Shown here in pieces: positions 10,429 through 24,935 of a DNA stretch of 64,000 bases. The stretch's first letter is position 1. Every line of letters starts with the position of its first letter. The stretch covers positions 18,277,075 to 18,341,074 of the forward strand of contig NC_064038.1 in NCBI RefSeq assembly GCF_932526225.1. The letters are read 5' to 3'. This DNA comes from Nematostella vectensis. Taxonomy: Eukaryota; Cnidaria; Anthozoa; Actiniaria; Edwardsiidae. The notes beneath the pieces are model-generated. The model saw nothing but the letters and a program-made list of their open reading frames with translations. It was not told where the DNA came from and searched no databases. Both the position numbers and the translations under genes were made by a program.

Positions 10429-10769
10429 AGTAGGGCGCGGTAAGTACTTGGATGGGTGACCGCTTCGGAATACCGTGTGCTGTAGGCATTTCCTTTTAGT
10501 TACCAAAGTACTCACAGGACTGTTATATAAAATCTATTTCTTTTACAGTTCTGTCGTCTACGGCCATACCACTGAGAAAGCACCGGTTCTCGTCCGATCA
10601 CCGTAGTTAAGCTCAGTAGGGCACGGTTAGTACTTGGATGGGTGACCGCCTGGGAATACCGTGTGCTGTAGGCATTTCCTTTTTGTTATCGAGGTACTCA
10701 CAGGACTGTTATATAATAGATAGATCTTAAACAGTTCTGTCGTCTACGACCATACCACTGAGAAAGCAC

Positions 10770-10800
<31 letters not shown>

Positions 10801-10955
10801 AGTAGGGCGCGGTTAGTACTTGGATGGGTGACCGCCTGGGAATACCGTGTGCTGTAGGCATTTCCTTTTTGTCATCGAAGTACTCACAGGACTGTTATAT
10901 AATAGATAGATCTTACACAGTTCTATCGTCTACGGCCATACCACTTAGAAAGCAC

Positions 10956-10986
<31 letters not shown>

Positions 10987-11700
10987 AGTAAGGCGCGGTA
11001 AGTACTTGGATGGGTGACCGCTTCGGAATACCATGTGCTGTAGGCATTTCCTTTTTGTTATCGAGGTACTGACAGGACTGTTATATAATAGATAGATGTT
11101 ACACAGTTCTATCGTTTACGGCCATACCACTGAGAAAGCACCAGTTCTCGTCCGATCACAGAACTTAAAGTCAGTAGGGCACGGTTAGTACTTGGGCGGG
11201 TGACCGCTTCGGGAATACCGTGTGCTGTAGGCATTTCCTTTTTGTTATCGAGGTACTCACAGGACTGTTATATAATAGATAGATCTTAAACAGTTCTATC
11301 GTCTACGGCCATACCACTGAGAAAGCACGGGTTCTCGTCCGATCACTGAAGTTAAGCTCAGTAGGGCGCGGTTAGTACTTGGATGGGTGACCGACTGGGA
11401 ATACCGTGTGCTGTAGGCATTTCCTTTTTGTTTTCGAAGTACTAACAGGACTGTTATATAATAGATAGATCTTACACAGTTCTATCGTCTACGGCCATAC
11501 CACTGAGAAAGCACCAGTTCTCGTCCGATCACCGAAGTTAAGCTCAGTATGGCGCGGTTAGTACTTGGATGGGTGACCGCCTGGGAATACCGTGTGCTGT
11601 AGGCATTTCCTTTTTGTCATCGAAGTACTCACAGGACTGTTATATAATATATATTTCTTACACAGTTCTGTCGTCTACGGCCATACCACTGAGAAAGCAC

Positions 11701-11731
<31 letters not shown>

Positions 11732-11886
11732 AGTAGGGCGCGGTTAGTACTTGGATGGATGACCGCCTGGGAATACCGTGTGCTGTAGGCATTTCCTTTT
11801 TGTCATCGAAGTACTCACAGGACTGTTAAATAATAGATAGATCTCACACAGTTCTATCGTCTACGGCCATACCACTTAGAAAGCAC

Positions 11887-11917
<31 letters not shown>

Positions 11918-12212
11918 AGTAGGGCGCGGTAAGTACTTGGATGGGTGACCGCTTCGGAATACCGTGTGCTGTAGACATTTCCTTTTTGTTACCAAAGTAC
12001 TCACAGGACTGTTATATAAAATCTATTTCTTACACAGTTCTGTCGTCTACGGCCATACCACTGAGAAAGCACCGGTTCTCGTCCGATCACCGTAGTTAAG
12101 CTCAGTAGGGCACGGTTAGTACTTGGATGGGTGACCGCCTGGGAATACCGTGTGCTGTAGGCATTTCCTTTTTGTTATCGAGGTACTCACAGGACTGTTA
12201 TATAATAGATAG
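7045..12212 (+). repeat. 12-unit higher-order repeats, second cluster
   Basis: A part copy (about 7045-8185) and two further 12-unit copies (8186-10417 and from 10418) run in tandem. The part from 8186 repeats the window from position 1 with an offset of 8185 bp (44 units plus one base), rising to 8371 after the extra D unit at 11673. Shared private changes include T7/A8 in the class C copies (7766, 9998 matching 1813), the odd CTTTTACAG spacer (near 10537 matching 2352) and the extra helix IV base (11114 matching 2929). Confidence 0.88.
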
Positions 12213-12258
12213 ATCTTAAACAGTTCTTTCGTCTACGACCATACCACTGAGAAAGCAC

Positions 12259-12289
<31 letters not shown>

Positions 12290-12444
12290 AGTAGGGCGCG
12301 GTTAGTACTTGGATGGGTGACCGCCTGGGAATACCGTGTGCTGTAGGCATTTCCTTTTTGTCATCGAAGTACTCACAGGACTGTTATATAATATATATTT
12401 CCTACACAGTTCTGTCGTCTACGGCCATACCACTGAGAAAGCAC

Positions 12445-12475
<31 letters not shown>

Positions 12476-12630
12476 AGTAGGGCGCGGTTAGTACTTGGAT
12501 GGGTGACCGCTTGGGAATACCGTGTGCTGTAGGCATTTCCTTTTTGTCATCGAAGTACTCACAGGACTGTTATATAATAGATAGATCTTACACAGTTCTA
12601 TCGTCTACGGCCATACCACTTAGAAAGCAC

Positions 12631-12661
<31 letters not shown>

Positions 12662-13188
12662 AGTAGGGCGCGGTAAGTACTTGGATGGGTGACCGCTTCG
12701 GAATACCGTGTGCTGTAGGCATTTCCTTTTTGTTACCAAAGTACTCACAGGACTGTTATATAAAATCTATTTCTTACACAGTTCTGTCGTCTACGGCCAT
12801 ACCACTGAGAAAGCACCGGTTATCGTCCGATCACCGTAGTTAAGCTCAGTAGGGCACGGTTAGTACTTGGATGTGTGACCGCCTGGGAATACCGTGTGCT
12901 GTAGGCATTTCCTTTTTGTTATCGAGGTACTCACAGGACTGTTATATAATAGATAGATCTTAAACAGTTCTGTCGTCTACGACCATACCACTGAGAAAGC
13001 ACCGGTTCTCGTCCGATCACCGAAGTTAAACTCAGTAGGGCGCGGTTAGTACTTGGATGGGTGACCGCCTGGGAATACCGTGTGCTGTAGGCATTTCCTT
13101 TTTGTCATCGAAGTACTCACAGGACTGTTATATAATAGATATATCTTACACAGTTCTATCGTCTACGGCCATACCACTTAGAAAGCAC

Positions 13189-13219
<31 letters not shown>

Positions 13220-13560
13220 ATTAGGGCGCGGTAAGTACTTGGATGGGTGACCGCTTCGGAATACCGTGTGCTGTAGGCATTTCCTTTTTGTTATCGAGGT
13301 ACTGACAGGACTGTTATATAATAGATAGATGTTACACAGTTCTATCGTTTACGGCCATACCACTGAGAAAGCACCAGTTCTCGTCCGATCACAGAACTTA
13401 AAGTCAGTATGGCACGGTTAGTACTTGGACGGGTGACCGCCTGGGAATACCGTGTGCTGTAGGCATTTCCTTTTTGTTATCGAGGTACTCACAGGACTGT
13501 TATATAATAGATAGATCTTAAACAGTTCTATCGTCTACGGCCATACCACTGAGAAAGCAC

Positions 13561-13591
<31 letters not shown>

Positions 13592-13649
13592 AGTAGGGCG
13601 CGGTTAGTACTTGGATGGGTGACCTGGGAATACCGTGTGCTGTAGGCAT
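11301..13649 (+). rRNA. 5S rRNA genes, block 3: 13 copies
   Basis: Genes start at 11301 + 186n for n = 0 to 12 (last 13533). The D-class copy at 11673 is the unit missing from the matching place near 3488. The block ends in the shortened copy 13533-13649. Confidence 0.97.
13533..13649 (+). pseudogene. 5S copy lacking three bases of helix IV
   Basis: Gene positions 93-95 are missing: CC at 13623-13624 is followed directly by TGGG. The loss removes G93, C94 and C95, the partners of U84, G82 and G81, so the outer part of helix IV and box C are damaged. The rest is consensus and the terminator is intact. This is the largest deletion I found in any copy. Confidence 0.75.
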
Positions 13650-13743
13650 TTACTTTTTGTTTTCGAAGTACTAACAGGACTGTTATATAATAGATAGATC
13701 TTACACAGTTCTATCGTCTACGGCCATACCACTGAGAAAGCAC

Positions 13744-13774
<31 letters not shown>

Positions 13775-14301
13775 AGTAGGGCGCGGTTAGTACTTGGATG
13801 GGTGACCGCCTGGGAATACCGTGTGCTGTAGGCATTTCCTTTTTGTCATCGAAGTACTCACAGGACTGTTATATAATATATATTTCTTACACAGTACTGT
13901 CGTCTACGGCCATACCACTGAGAAAGCACCGGTTCTCGTCCGATAACCGAAGTTAAGCTCAGTAGGGCGAGGTTAGTACTTCGATGGGTGACCGCCTGGG
14001 AATACCGTGTGCTGTAGGCATTTCCTTTTTGTCATCGAAGTACTCACAGGACTGTTATATAATAGATAGATCTTACACAGTTCTATCGTCTACGGCCATA
14101 CCACTTAGAAAGCACGGGTTCTCGTCCGATCACCGAAGTTAAGCTCAGTAGGGCGCTGTAAGTACTTGGATGGGTGACCGCTTCGGAATACCGTGTGCTG
14201 TAGGCATTTCCTTTTTGTTACCAAAGTACTCACAGGACTGTTATATAAAATCTATTTCTTACACAGTTCTGTCGTCTACGGCCATACCACTGAGAAAGCA
14301 C

Positions 14302-14332
<31 letters not shown>

Positions 14333-14459
14333 AGTAGGGCACGGTTAGTACTTGGATGGGTGCCCGCCTGGGAATACCGTGTGCTGTAGGCATTTCCTTT
14401 TTGTTATCGAGGTACTGACAGGACTGTTATATAATAGATAGATGTTACACAGTTCTATC

Positions 14460-14579
14460 GTTTACGGCCATACCACTGAGAAAGCACCGGTTCTCGTCCG
14501 ATCACTGAAGTTAAGCTCAGTAGGGCGCGGTTAGTACTTGGATGGGTGACCGACTGGGAATACCGTGTGCTGTAGGCAT
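14460..14579 (+). rRNA. Hybrid 5S, class E start with class F body
   Basis: Begins with the E-type promoter spacer and T3 but continues with G30, T47 and A94 of class F. The exchange lies between positions 3 and 30. It is the only copy with an E start and no other E mark. Confidence 0.85.
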
Positions 14580-15045
14580 TTCCTTTTTGTTTTCGAAGTA
14601 CTAACATTACTGTTATATAATAGATAGATCTTACACAGTTCTATCGTCTACGGCCATACCACTGAGAAAGCACCAGTTCTCGTCCGATCACCGAAGTTAA
14701 GCTCAGTAGGGCGCGGTTAGTACTTGGATGGGTGACCGCCTGGGAATACCGTGTGCTGTAGGCATTTCCTTTTTGTTTTCGAAGTACTAACAGGACTGTT
14801 ATATAATAGATAGATCTTACACAGTTCTATCGTCTACGGCCATACCACTGAGAAAGCACCGGTTCTCGTCCGATCACCGTAGTTAAGCTCAGTAGGGCAC
14901 GGTTAGTACTTGGATGTGTGACCGCCTGGGAATACCGTGTGCTGTAGGCATTTCCTTTTTGTTATCGAGGTACTCACAGGACTGTTATATAATAGATAGA
15001 TCTTAAACAGTTCTGTCGTCTACGACCATACCACTGAGAAAGCAC

Positions 15046-15076
<31 letters not shown>

Positions 15077-15231
15077 AGTAGGGCGCGGTTAGTACTTGGA
15101 TGGGTGACCGCCTGGGAATACCGTGTGCTGTAGGCATTTCCTTTTTGTCATCGAAGTACTCACAGGACTGTTATATAATAGATAGATCTTACACAGTTCT
15201 ATCGTCTACGGCCATACCACTTAGAAAGCAC

Positions 15232-15262
<31 letters not shown>

Positions 15263-15603
15263 ATTAGGGCGCGGTAAGTACTTGGATGGGTGACCGCTTC
15301 GGAATACCGTGTGCTGTAGGCATTTCCTTTTTGTTATCGAGGTACTGACAGGACTGTTATATAATAGATAGATGTTACACAGTTCTATCGTTTACGGCCA
15401 TACCACTGAGAAAGCACCAGTTCTCGTCCGATCACAGAACTTAAAGTCAGTATGGCACGGTTAGTACTTGGACGGGCGACCGCCTGGGAATACCGTGTGC
15501 TGTAGGCATTTCCTTTTTGTTATCGAGGTACTCACAGGACTGTTATATAATAGATAGATCTTAAACAGTTCTATCGTCTACGGCCATACCACTGAGAAAG
15601 CAC

Positions 15604-15634
<31 letters not shown>

Positions 15635-15789
15635 AGTAGGGCGCGGTTAGTACTTGGATGGGTGACCGCCTGGGAATACCGTGTGCTGTAGGCATTTCCT
15701 TTTTGTCATCGAAGTACTCACAGGACTGTTATATAATAGATAGATCTTACACAGTTCTATCGTCTACGGCCATACCACTTAGAAAGCAG

Positions 15790-15820
<31 letters not shown>

Positions 15821-16533
15821 AGTAGGGCGCGTTAAGTACTTGGATGGGTGACCGCTTCGGAATACCGTGTGCTGTAGGCATTTCCTTTTTGTTATCGAGG
15901 TACTGACAGGACTGTTATATAATAGATAGATGTTACACAGTTCTATCGTTTACGGCCATACCACTGAGAAAGCACCAGTTCTCGTCCGATCACAGAACTT
16001 AAAGTCAGTAGGGCACGGTTAGTACTTGGACGGGTGACCGCCTGGGAATACCGTGTGCTGTAGGCATTTCCTTTTTGTTATCGAGCTACTCACAGGACTG
16101 TTATATAATAGATAGATCTTAAACAGTTCTATCGTCTACGGCCATACCACTGAGAAAGCACCGGTTCTCGTCCGATCACTGAAGTTAAGCTCAGTAGGGC
16201 GCGGTTAGTACTTGGATGGGTGACCGACTGGGAATACCGTGTGCTGTAGGCATTTCCTTTTTGTTTTCGAAGTACTAACATTACTGTTATATAATAGATA
16301 GATCTTACACAGTTCTATCGTCTACGGCCATACCACTGAGAAAGCACCAGTTCTCGTCCGATCACCGAAGTTAAGCTCAGTAGGGCGCGGTTAGTACTTG
16401 GATGGGTGACCGCCTGGGAATACCGTGTGCTGTAGGCATTTCCTTTTTGTTTTCGAAGTACTAACAGGACTGTTATATAATAGATAGATCTTACACAGTT
16501 CTATCGTCTACGGCCATACCACTGAGAAAGCAC

Positions 16534-16564
<31 letters not shown>

Positions 16565-16719
16565 AGTAGGGCGCGGTTAGTACTTTGATGGGTGACCGCC
16601 TGGGAATACCGTGTGCTGTAGGCATTTCCTTTTTGTCATCGAAGTACTCACAGGACTGTTATATAATAGATAGATCTTAAACAGTTCTATCGTCTACGGC
16701 CATACCACTTAGAAAGCAC

Positions 16720-16750
<31 letters not shown>

Positions 16751-17091
16751 AGTAGGGCGCGGTAAGTACTTGGATGGGTGACCGCTTCGGAATACCGTGT
16801 GCTGTAGACATTTCCTTTTTGTTACCAAAGTACTCACAGGACTGTTATATAAAATCTATTTCTTACACAGTTCTGTCGTCTACGGCCATACCACTGAGAA
16901 AGCACCGGTTCTCGTCCGATCACCGTAGTTAAGCTCAGTAGGGCACGGTTAGTACTTGGATGGGTGACCGCCTGGGAATACCGTGTGCTGTAGGCATTTC
17001 CTTTTTGTTATCGAGGTACTCACAGGACTGTTATATAATAGATAGATCTTAAACAGTTCTGTCGTCTACGACCATACCACTGAGAAAGCAC

Positions 17092-17122
<31 letters not shown>

Positions 17123-17463
17123 AGTAGGGCGCGGTTAGTACTTGGATGGGTGACCGCCTGGGAATACCGTGTGCTGTAGGCATTTCCTTTTTGTCATTGA
17201 AGTACTCACAGGACTGTTATATAATATATATTTCTTACACAGTTCTGTCGTCTACGGCCATACCACTGAGAAAGCACCGGTTCTCGTACGATCACCGAAG
17301 TTAAGCTCAGTAGGGCGCGGTTAGTACTTGGATGGGTGACCGCCTGGGAATACCGTGTGCTGTAGGCATTTCCTTTTTGTCATCGAAGTACTCACAGGAC
17401 TGTTATATAATAGATAGATCTTACACAGTTCTATCGTCTACGGCCATACCACTTAGAAAGCAC

Positions 17464-17494
<31 letters not shown>

Positions 17495-17649
17495 AGTAGG
17501 GCGCGGTTAGTACTTGGATGGGTGACCGCCTGGGAATACCGTGTGCTGTAGGCATTTCCTTTTTGTCATCGAAGTACTCACAGGACTGTTATATAATAGA
17601 TAGATCTTACACAGTTCTATCGTCTACGGCCATACCACTTAGAAAGCAC

Positions 17650-17680
<31 letters not shown>

Positions 17681-18021
17681 AGTAGGGCGCGGTAAGTACT
17701 TGGATGGGTGACCGCTTCGGAATACCGTGTGCTGTAGACATTTCCTTTTTGTTACCAAAGTACTCACAGGACTGTTATATAAAATCTATTTCTTACACAG
17801 TTCTGTCGTCTACGGCCATACCACTGAGAAAGCACCGGTTCTCGTCCGATCACCGTAGTTAAGCTCAGTAGGGCACGGTTAGTACTTGGATGGGTGACCG
17901 CCTGGGAATACCGTGTGTTGTAGGCATTTCCTTTTTGTTATCGAGGTACTCACAGGACTGTTATATAATAGATAGATCTTAAACAGTTCTGTCGTCTACG
18001 ACCATACCACTGAGAAAGCAC

Positions 18022-18052
<31 letters not shown>

Positions 18053-18551
18053 AGTAGGGCGCGGTTAGTACTTGGATGGGTGACCGCCTGGGAATACCGT
18101 GTGCTGTAGGCATTTCCTTTTTGTCATTGAAGTACTCACAGGACTGTTATATAATATATATTTCTTACACAGTTCTGTCGTCTACGGCCATACCACTGAG
18201 AAAGCACCGGTTCTCGTCCGATCACCGTAGGTAAGCTCAGTAGGGCGCGGTTAGTACTTGGATGGGTGACCGCCTGGGAATACCGTGTGCTGTAGGCATT
18301 TCCTTTTTGTCATCGAAGTACTCACAGGACTGTTATATAATAGATAGATGTTACACAGTTCTATCGTCTACGGCCATACCACTTAGAAAGCACCGGTTCT
18401 CGTACGATCACCGAAGTTAAGCTCAGTAGGGCGCGGTAAGTACTTGGATGGGTGACCGCTTCGGAATACCGTGTGCTGTAGGCATTTCCTTTTTGTTATC
18501 GAGGTACTGACAGGACTGTTATATAATAGATAGATGTTACACAGTTCTATC

Positions 18552-18765
18552 GTTTACGGCCATACCACTGAGAAAGCACCAGTTCTCGTCCGATCACAGA
18601 ACTTAAAGTCAGTATGGCACGGTTAGTACTTGGACGGGTGACCGCCTGGGAATACCGTGTGCTGTAGGCATTTCCTTTTTGTTATCGAGGTACTCACAGG
18701 ACTGTTATATAATAGATAGATCTTAAACAGTTCTATTGTCTACGGCCATACCACTGAGAAAGCAC

Positions 18766-18796
<31 letters not shown>

Positions 18797-18951
18797 AGTA
18801 GGGCGCGGTAAGTACTTGGATGGGTGACCGCCTGGGAATACCGTGTGCTGTAGGCATTTACTTTTTGTTTTCGAAGTACTAACAGGACTGTTATATAATA
18901 GATAGATCTTACACAGTTCTATCGTCTACGGCCATACCACTGAGAAAGCAC

Positions 18952-18982
<31 letters not shown>

Positions 18983-19137
18983 AGTAGGGCGCGGTTAGTA
19001 CTTGGATGGGTGACCGCCTGGGAATACCGTGTGCTGTAGGCATTTCCTTTTTGTCATCGAAGTACTCACAGGACTGTTATATAATATATATTTCTTACAC
19101 AGTTCTGTCGTCTACGGCCATACCACTGAGAAAGCAC

Positions 19138-19168
<31 letters not shown>

Positions 19169-19323
19169 AGTAGGGCGCGGTTAGTACTTGGATGGTTGAC
19201 CGCCTGGGAATACCGTGTGCTGTAGGCATTTCCTTTTTGTCATCGAAGTACTCACAGGACTGTTATATAATAGATAGATCTTACACAGTTCTATCGTCTA
19301 CGGCCATACCACTTAGAAAGCAC

Positions 19324-19354
<31 letters not shown>

Positions 19355-19695
19355 AGTAGGGCGCGGTAAGTACTTGGATGGGTGACCGCTTCGGAATACC
19401 GTGTGCTGTAGGCATTTCCTTTTTGTTACCAAAGTACTCACAGGACTGTTATATAAAATCTATTTCTTACACAGTTCTGTCGTCTACGGCCATACCACTG
19501 AGAAAGCACCGGTTCTCGTCCGATCACCGTAGTTAAGCTCAGTAGGGCACGGTTAGTACTTGGATGGGTGACCGACTGGGAATACCGTGTGCTGTAGGCA
19601 TTTCCTTTTTGTTATCGAGGTACTCACAGGACTGTTATATAATAGATAGATCTTAAACAGTTCTGTCGTCTACGACCATACCCCTGAGAAAGCAC

Positions 19696-19726
<31 letters not shown>

Positions 19727-19860
19727 AGTAGGGCGCGGTTAGTACTTGGATGGGTGACCGCCTGGGAATACCGTGTGCTGTAGGCATTTCCTTTTTGTCA
19801 TCGAAGTACTCAAAGGACGGTTAGATAATAGATAGATCTTACACAGTTCTATCGTCTACG
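18552..19860 (+). repeat. Duplicated segment, related to 22.27-23.70 kb
   Basis: Shares private marks with 22273-23700: a class F gene with A73 (18738 and 22459), GATGGTTGACC (near 19193 and 23100) and CATACCCCTGAG (near 19678 and 23585). The offset grows from 3721 to 3907 bp because the later copy has one more D unit. Confidence 0.78.
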
Positions 19861-19881
19861 GCCATACCACTTAGAAAGCAC

Positions 19882-19912
<31 letters not shown>

Positions 19913-20253
19913 AGTAGGGCGCGGTAAGTACTTGGATGGGTGACCGCTTCGGAATACCGTGTGCTGTAGGCATTTCCTTTTTGTTATCGAGGTACTGACA
20001 GGACTGTTATATAATAGATAGATGTTACACAGTTCTATCGTTTACGGCCATACCACTGAGAAAGCACCAGTTCTCGTCCGATCACAGAACTTAAAGTCAG
20101 TAGGGCACGGTTAGTACTTGGACGGGTGACCGCCTGGGAATACCGTGTGCTGTAGGCATTTCCTTTTTGTTATCGAGGTACTCACAGGACTGTTATATAA
20201 TAGATAGATCTTAAACAATTCTATCGTCTATGGCCATACCACTGAGAAAGCAC

Positions 20254-20284
<31 letters not shown>

Positions 20285-20439
20285 AGTAGGGCGCGGTTAG
20301 TACTTGGATGGGTGACCGCCTGGGAATACCGTGTGCTGTAGGCATTTCCTTTTTGTCATCGAAGTACTCACAGGACTGTTATATAATATATATTTCTTAC
20401 ACAGTTCTGTCGTCTACGGCCATACCACTGAGAAAGCAC

Positions 20440-20470
<31 letters not shown>

Positions 20471-20811
20471 AGTAGGGCGCGGTAAGTACTTGAATGGGTG
20501 ACCGCTTCGGAATACCGTGTGCTGTTGGCATTTCCTTTTTGTTATTGAGGTACTGACAGTACTGTTATATAATAGATAGATGTTACACAGTTCTATCGTT
20601 TACGGCCATACCACTGAGAAAGCACCAGTTCTCGTCCGATCACAGAACTTAAAGTCAGTAGGGCACGGTTAGTACTTGGACGGGTGACCGCCTGGGAATA
20701 CCGTGTGCTGTAGGCATTTCCTTTTTGTTATCGAGGTACTCACAGGACTGTTATATAATAGATAGATCTCAAACTGTTCTAACGTCTACGGCCATACCAC
20801 TGAGAAAGCAC

Positions 20812-20842
<31 letters not shown>

Positions 20843-20997
20843 AGTAGGGCGCGGTTAGTACTTGGATAGGTGACCGCCTGGGAATACCGTGTGCTGTAGG
20901 CATTTCCTTTTTGTCATCGAAGTACTCACAGGACTGTTATATAATATATATTTCTTACACAGTTCTGTCGTCTACGGCCATACCACTGAGAAAGCAC

Positions 20998-21028
<31 letters not shown>

Positions 21029-21183
21029 AGTAGGGCGCGGTTAGTACTTGGATGGGTGACCGCCTGGGAATACCGTGTGCTGTAGGCATTTTCTTTTTGT
21101 CATCGAAGTACTCACAGGACTGTTATATAATATATATTTCTTACCCAGTTCTGTCGTCTACGGCCATACCACTGAGAAAGCAC

Positions 21184-21214
<31 letters not shown>

Positions 21215-21555
21215 AGTAGGGCGCGGTAAGTACTTGGATGGGTGACCGCTTCGGAATACCGTGTGCTGTTGGCATTTCCTTTTTGTTATTGAGGTACTGA
21301 CAGTACTGTTATATAATAGATAGATGTTACACAGTTCTATCGTTTACGGCCATACCACTGAGAAAGCACCAGTTCTCGTCCGATCACAGAACTTAAAGTC
21401 AGTAGGGCACGGTTAGTACTTGGATAGGTGACCGCCTGGGAATACCGTGTGCTGTAGGCATTTCCTTTTTGTTATCGAGGTACTCACAGGACTGTTATAT
21501 AATATATATTTCTTACACAGTTCTATCGTCTACGGCCATACCACTTAGAAAGCAC

Positions 21556-21586
<31 letters not shown>

Positions 21587-21714
21587 AGTAGGGCGCGGTA
21601 AGTACTTGGATGGGTGACCGCTTCGGAATACCGTGTGCTGTAGGCATTTCCTTTTTGTTACCAAAGTACTCACAGGACTGTTATATAAAATTTTATTTCT
21701 TACACAGTTCTGTC

Positions 21715-21742
21715 GTCTACGGCCATACCACTGAGAAAGCAC

Positions 21743-21773
<31 letters not shown>

Positions 21774-21928
21774 AGTAGGGCGCGGTTAGTACTTGGATGG
21801 GTGACCGCCTGGGAATACCGTGTGCTGTAGGCAATTCCTTTTTGTCATCGAAGTACTCACAGGACTGTTATATAATATATATTTCTTACACAGTTCTGTC
21901 GTCTACGGCCATACCACTGAGAAAGCAC

Positions 21929-21959
<31 letters not shown>

Positions 21960-22114
21960 AGTAGGGCGCGCTTAGTACTTGGATGGGTGACCGCCTGGGA
22001 ATACCGTGTGCTGTAGGCATTTACTTTTTCTTTTCGAAGTACTAACATGACTGTTATATAATAGATAGATCTTACACAGTTCTATCGTCTACGGCCATAC
22101 CACTGAGAAAGCAC

Positions 22115-22145
<31 letters not shown>

Positions 22146-22486
22146 AGTAGGGCGCGGTTAGTACTTGGATGGGTGACCGCTTCGGAATACCGTGTGCTGT
22201 AGGCATTTCCTTTTTGTTATCGAGGTACTGACAGGACTGTTATATAATAGATAGATGTTACACAGTTCTATCGTTTACGGCCATACCACTGAGAAAGCAC
22301 CAGTTCTCGTCCGATCACAGAACTTAAAGTCAGTATGGCACGGTTAGTACTTGGACGGGTGACCGCCTGGGAATACCGTGTGCTGTAGGCATTTCCTTTT
22401 TGTTATCGAGGTACTCACAGGACTGTTATATAATAGATAGATCTTAAACAGTTCTATCGTCTACGGCCATACCACTGAGAAAGCAC

Positions 22487-22517
<31 letters not shown>

Positions 22518-22672
22518 AGTAGGGCGCGGTAAGTACTTGGATGGGTGACCGCCTGGGAATACCGTGTGCTGTAGGCATTTACTTTTTGTTTTCGAAGTAC
22601 TAACAGGACTGTTATATAATAGATAGATCTTACACAGTTCTATCGTCTACGGCCATACCACTGAGAAAGCAC

Positions 22673-22703
<31 letters not shown>

Positions 22704-22858
22704 AGTAGGGCGCGGTTAGTACTTGGATGGGTGACCGCCTGGGAATACCGTGTGCTGTAGGCATTTCCTTTTTGTCATCGAAGTACTCACAGGACTGTTA
22801 TATAATATATATTTCTTACACAGTTCTGTCGTCTACGGCCATACCACTGAGAAAGCAC

Positions 22859-22889
<31 letters not shown>

Positions 22890-23044
22890 AGTAGGGCGCG
22901 GTTAGTACTTGGATGGGTGACCGCCTGGGAATACCGTGTGCTGTAGGCATTTCCTTTTTGTCATCGAAGTACTCACAGGACTGTTATATAATATATATTT
23001 CTTACACAGTTCTGTCGTCTACGGCCATACCACTGAGAAAGCAC

Positions 23045-23075
<31 letters not shown>

Positions 23076-23230
23076 AGTAGGGCGCGGTTAGTACTTGGAT
23101 GGTTGACCGCCTGGGAATACCGTGTGCTGTAGGCATTTCCTTTTTGTCATCGAAGTACTCACAGGACTGTTATATAATAGATAGATCTTACACAGTTCTA
23201 TCGTCTACGGCCATACCACTTAGAAAGCAC

Positions 23231-23261
<31 letters not shown>

Positions 23262-23602
23262 AGTAGGGCGCGGTAAGTACTTGGATGGGTGACCGCTTCG
23301 GAATACCGTGTGCTGTAGGCATTTCCTTTTTGTTACCAAAGTACTCACAGGACTGTTATATAAAATCTATTTCTTACACAGTTCTGTCGTCTACGGCCAT
23401 ACCACTGAGAAAGCACCGGTTCTCGTCCGATCACCGTAGTTAAGCTCAGTAGGGCACGGTTAGTACTTGGATGGGTGACCGACTGGGAATACCGTGTGCT
23501 GTAGGCATTTCCTTTTTGTTATCGAGGTACTCACAGGACTGTTATATAATAGATAGATCTTAAACAGTTCTGTCGTCTACGACCATACCCCTGAGAAAGC
23601 AC

Positions 23603-23633
<31 letters not shown>

Positions 23634-23788
23634 AGTAGGGCGCGGTTAGTACTTGGATGGGTGACCGCCTGGGAATACCGTGTGCTGTAGGCATTTCCTT
23701 TTTGTCATCGAAGTACTCACAGGACTGTTATATAATATATATTTCCTACACAGTTCTGTCGTCTACGGCCATACCACTGAGAAAGCAC

Positions 23789-23819
<31 letters not shown>

Positions 23820-24346
23820 AGTAGGGCGCGGTTAGTACTTGAATGGGTGACCGCCTGGGAATACCGTGTGCTGTAGGCATTTCCTTTTTGTCATCGAAGT
23901 ACTCACAGGACTGTTATATAATAGATAGATCTTACACAGTTCTATCGTCTACGGCCATACCACTTAGAAAGCACCGGTTCTCGTCCGATAACCGAAGTTA
24001 AGCTCAGTAGGGCGCGGTAAGTACTTGGATGGGTGACCGCTTCGGAATACCGTGTGCTGTAGGCATTTCCTTTTTGTTACCAAAGTACTCACAGGACTGT
24101 TATATAAAATCTATTTCTTACACAGTTCTGTCGTCTACGGCCATACCACTGAGAAAGCACCGGTTCTCGTCCGATCACCGTAGTTAAGCTCAGTAGGGCA
24201 CGGTTAGTACTTGGATGTGTGACCGCCTGGGAATACCGTGTGCTGTAGGCATTTCCTTTTTGTTATCGAGGTACTCACAGGACTGTTATATAATAGATAG
24301 ATCTTAAACAGTTCTGTCGTCTACGACCATACCACTGAGAAAGCAC

Positions 24347-24377
<31 letters not shown>

Positions 24378-24532
24378 AGTAGGGCGCGGTTAGTACTTGG
24401 ATGGGTGACCGCCTGGGAATACCGTGTGCTGTAGGCATTTCCTTTTTGTCATCTAAGTACTCACAGGACTGTTATATAATAGATAGATCTTACACAGTTC
24501 TATCGTCTACGGCCATACCACTTAGAAAGCAC

Positions 24533-24563
<31 letters not shown>

Positions 24564-24904
24564 ATTAGGGCGCGGTAAGTACTTGGATTGGTGACCGCTT
24601 CGGAATACCGTGTGCTGTAGGCATTTCCTTTTTGTTATCGAGGTACTGACAGGACTGTTATATAATAGATAGATGTTACACAGTTCTATCGTTTACGGCC
24701 ATACCACTGAGAAAGCACCAGTTCTCGTCCGATCACAGAACTTAAAGTCAGTATGGCACGGTTAGTACTTGGACGGGTGACCGCCTGGGAATACCGTGTG
24801 CTGTAGGCATTTCCTTTTTGTTATCGAGGTACTCACAGGACTGTTATATAATAGATAGATCTTAAACAGTTCTATCGTCTACGGCCATACCACTGAGAAA
24901 GCAC

Positions 24905-24935
<31 letters not shown>

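Larger units (their letters stand above)
3116..11234 (+). rRNA. 5S rRNA genes, block 2: 44 copies
   Basis: Genes start at 3116 + 186n for n = 0 to 43 (last 11114). Between 3.86 and 7.0 kb the 12-unit order breaks down into short A-E-F-G runs and hybrid genes; from about 7.05 kb it is regular again. Class E copies are at 4232, 4604, 5348, 8882 and 11114. The last copy, 11114-11234, carries the same extra helix IV base as the copy at 2929, because 8.19-12.2 kb is a duplicate of 1-3.85 kb. Confidence 0.97.
13716..21647 (+). rRNA. 5S rRNA genes, block 4: 43 copies
   Basis: Genes start at 13716 + 186n for n = 0 to 42 (last 21528). Copies with the E-type start are at 14460 (hybrid), 15390, 15948, 18552, 20040, 20598 and 21342. 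Local duplications of five units (near 17.2 and 18.1 kb) and four units (near 20.5 and 21.3 kb) can be read from shared private changes. Confidence 0.97.
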
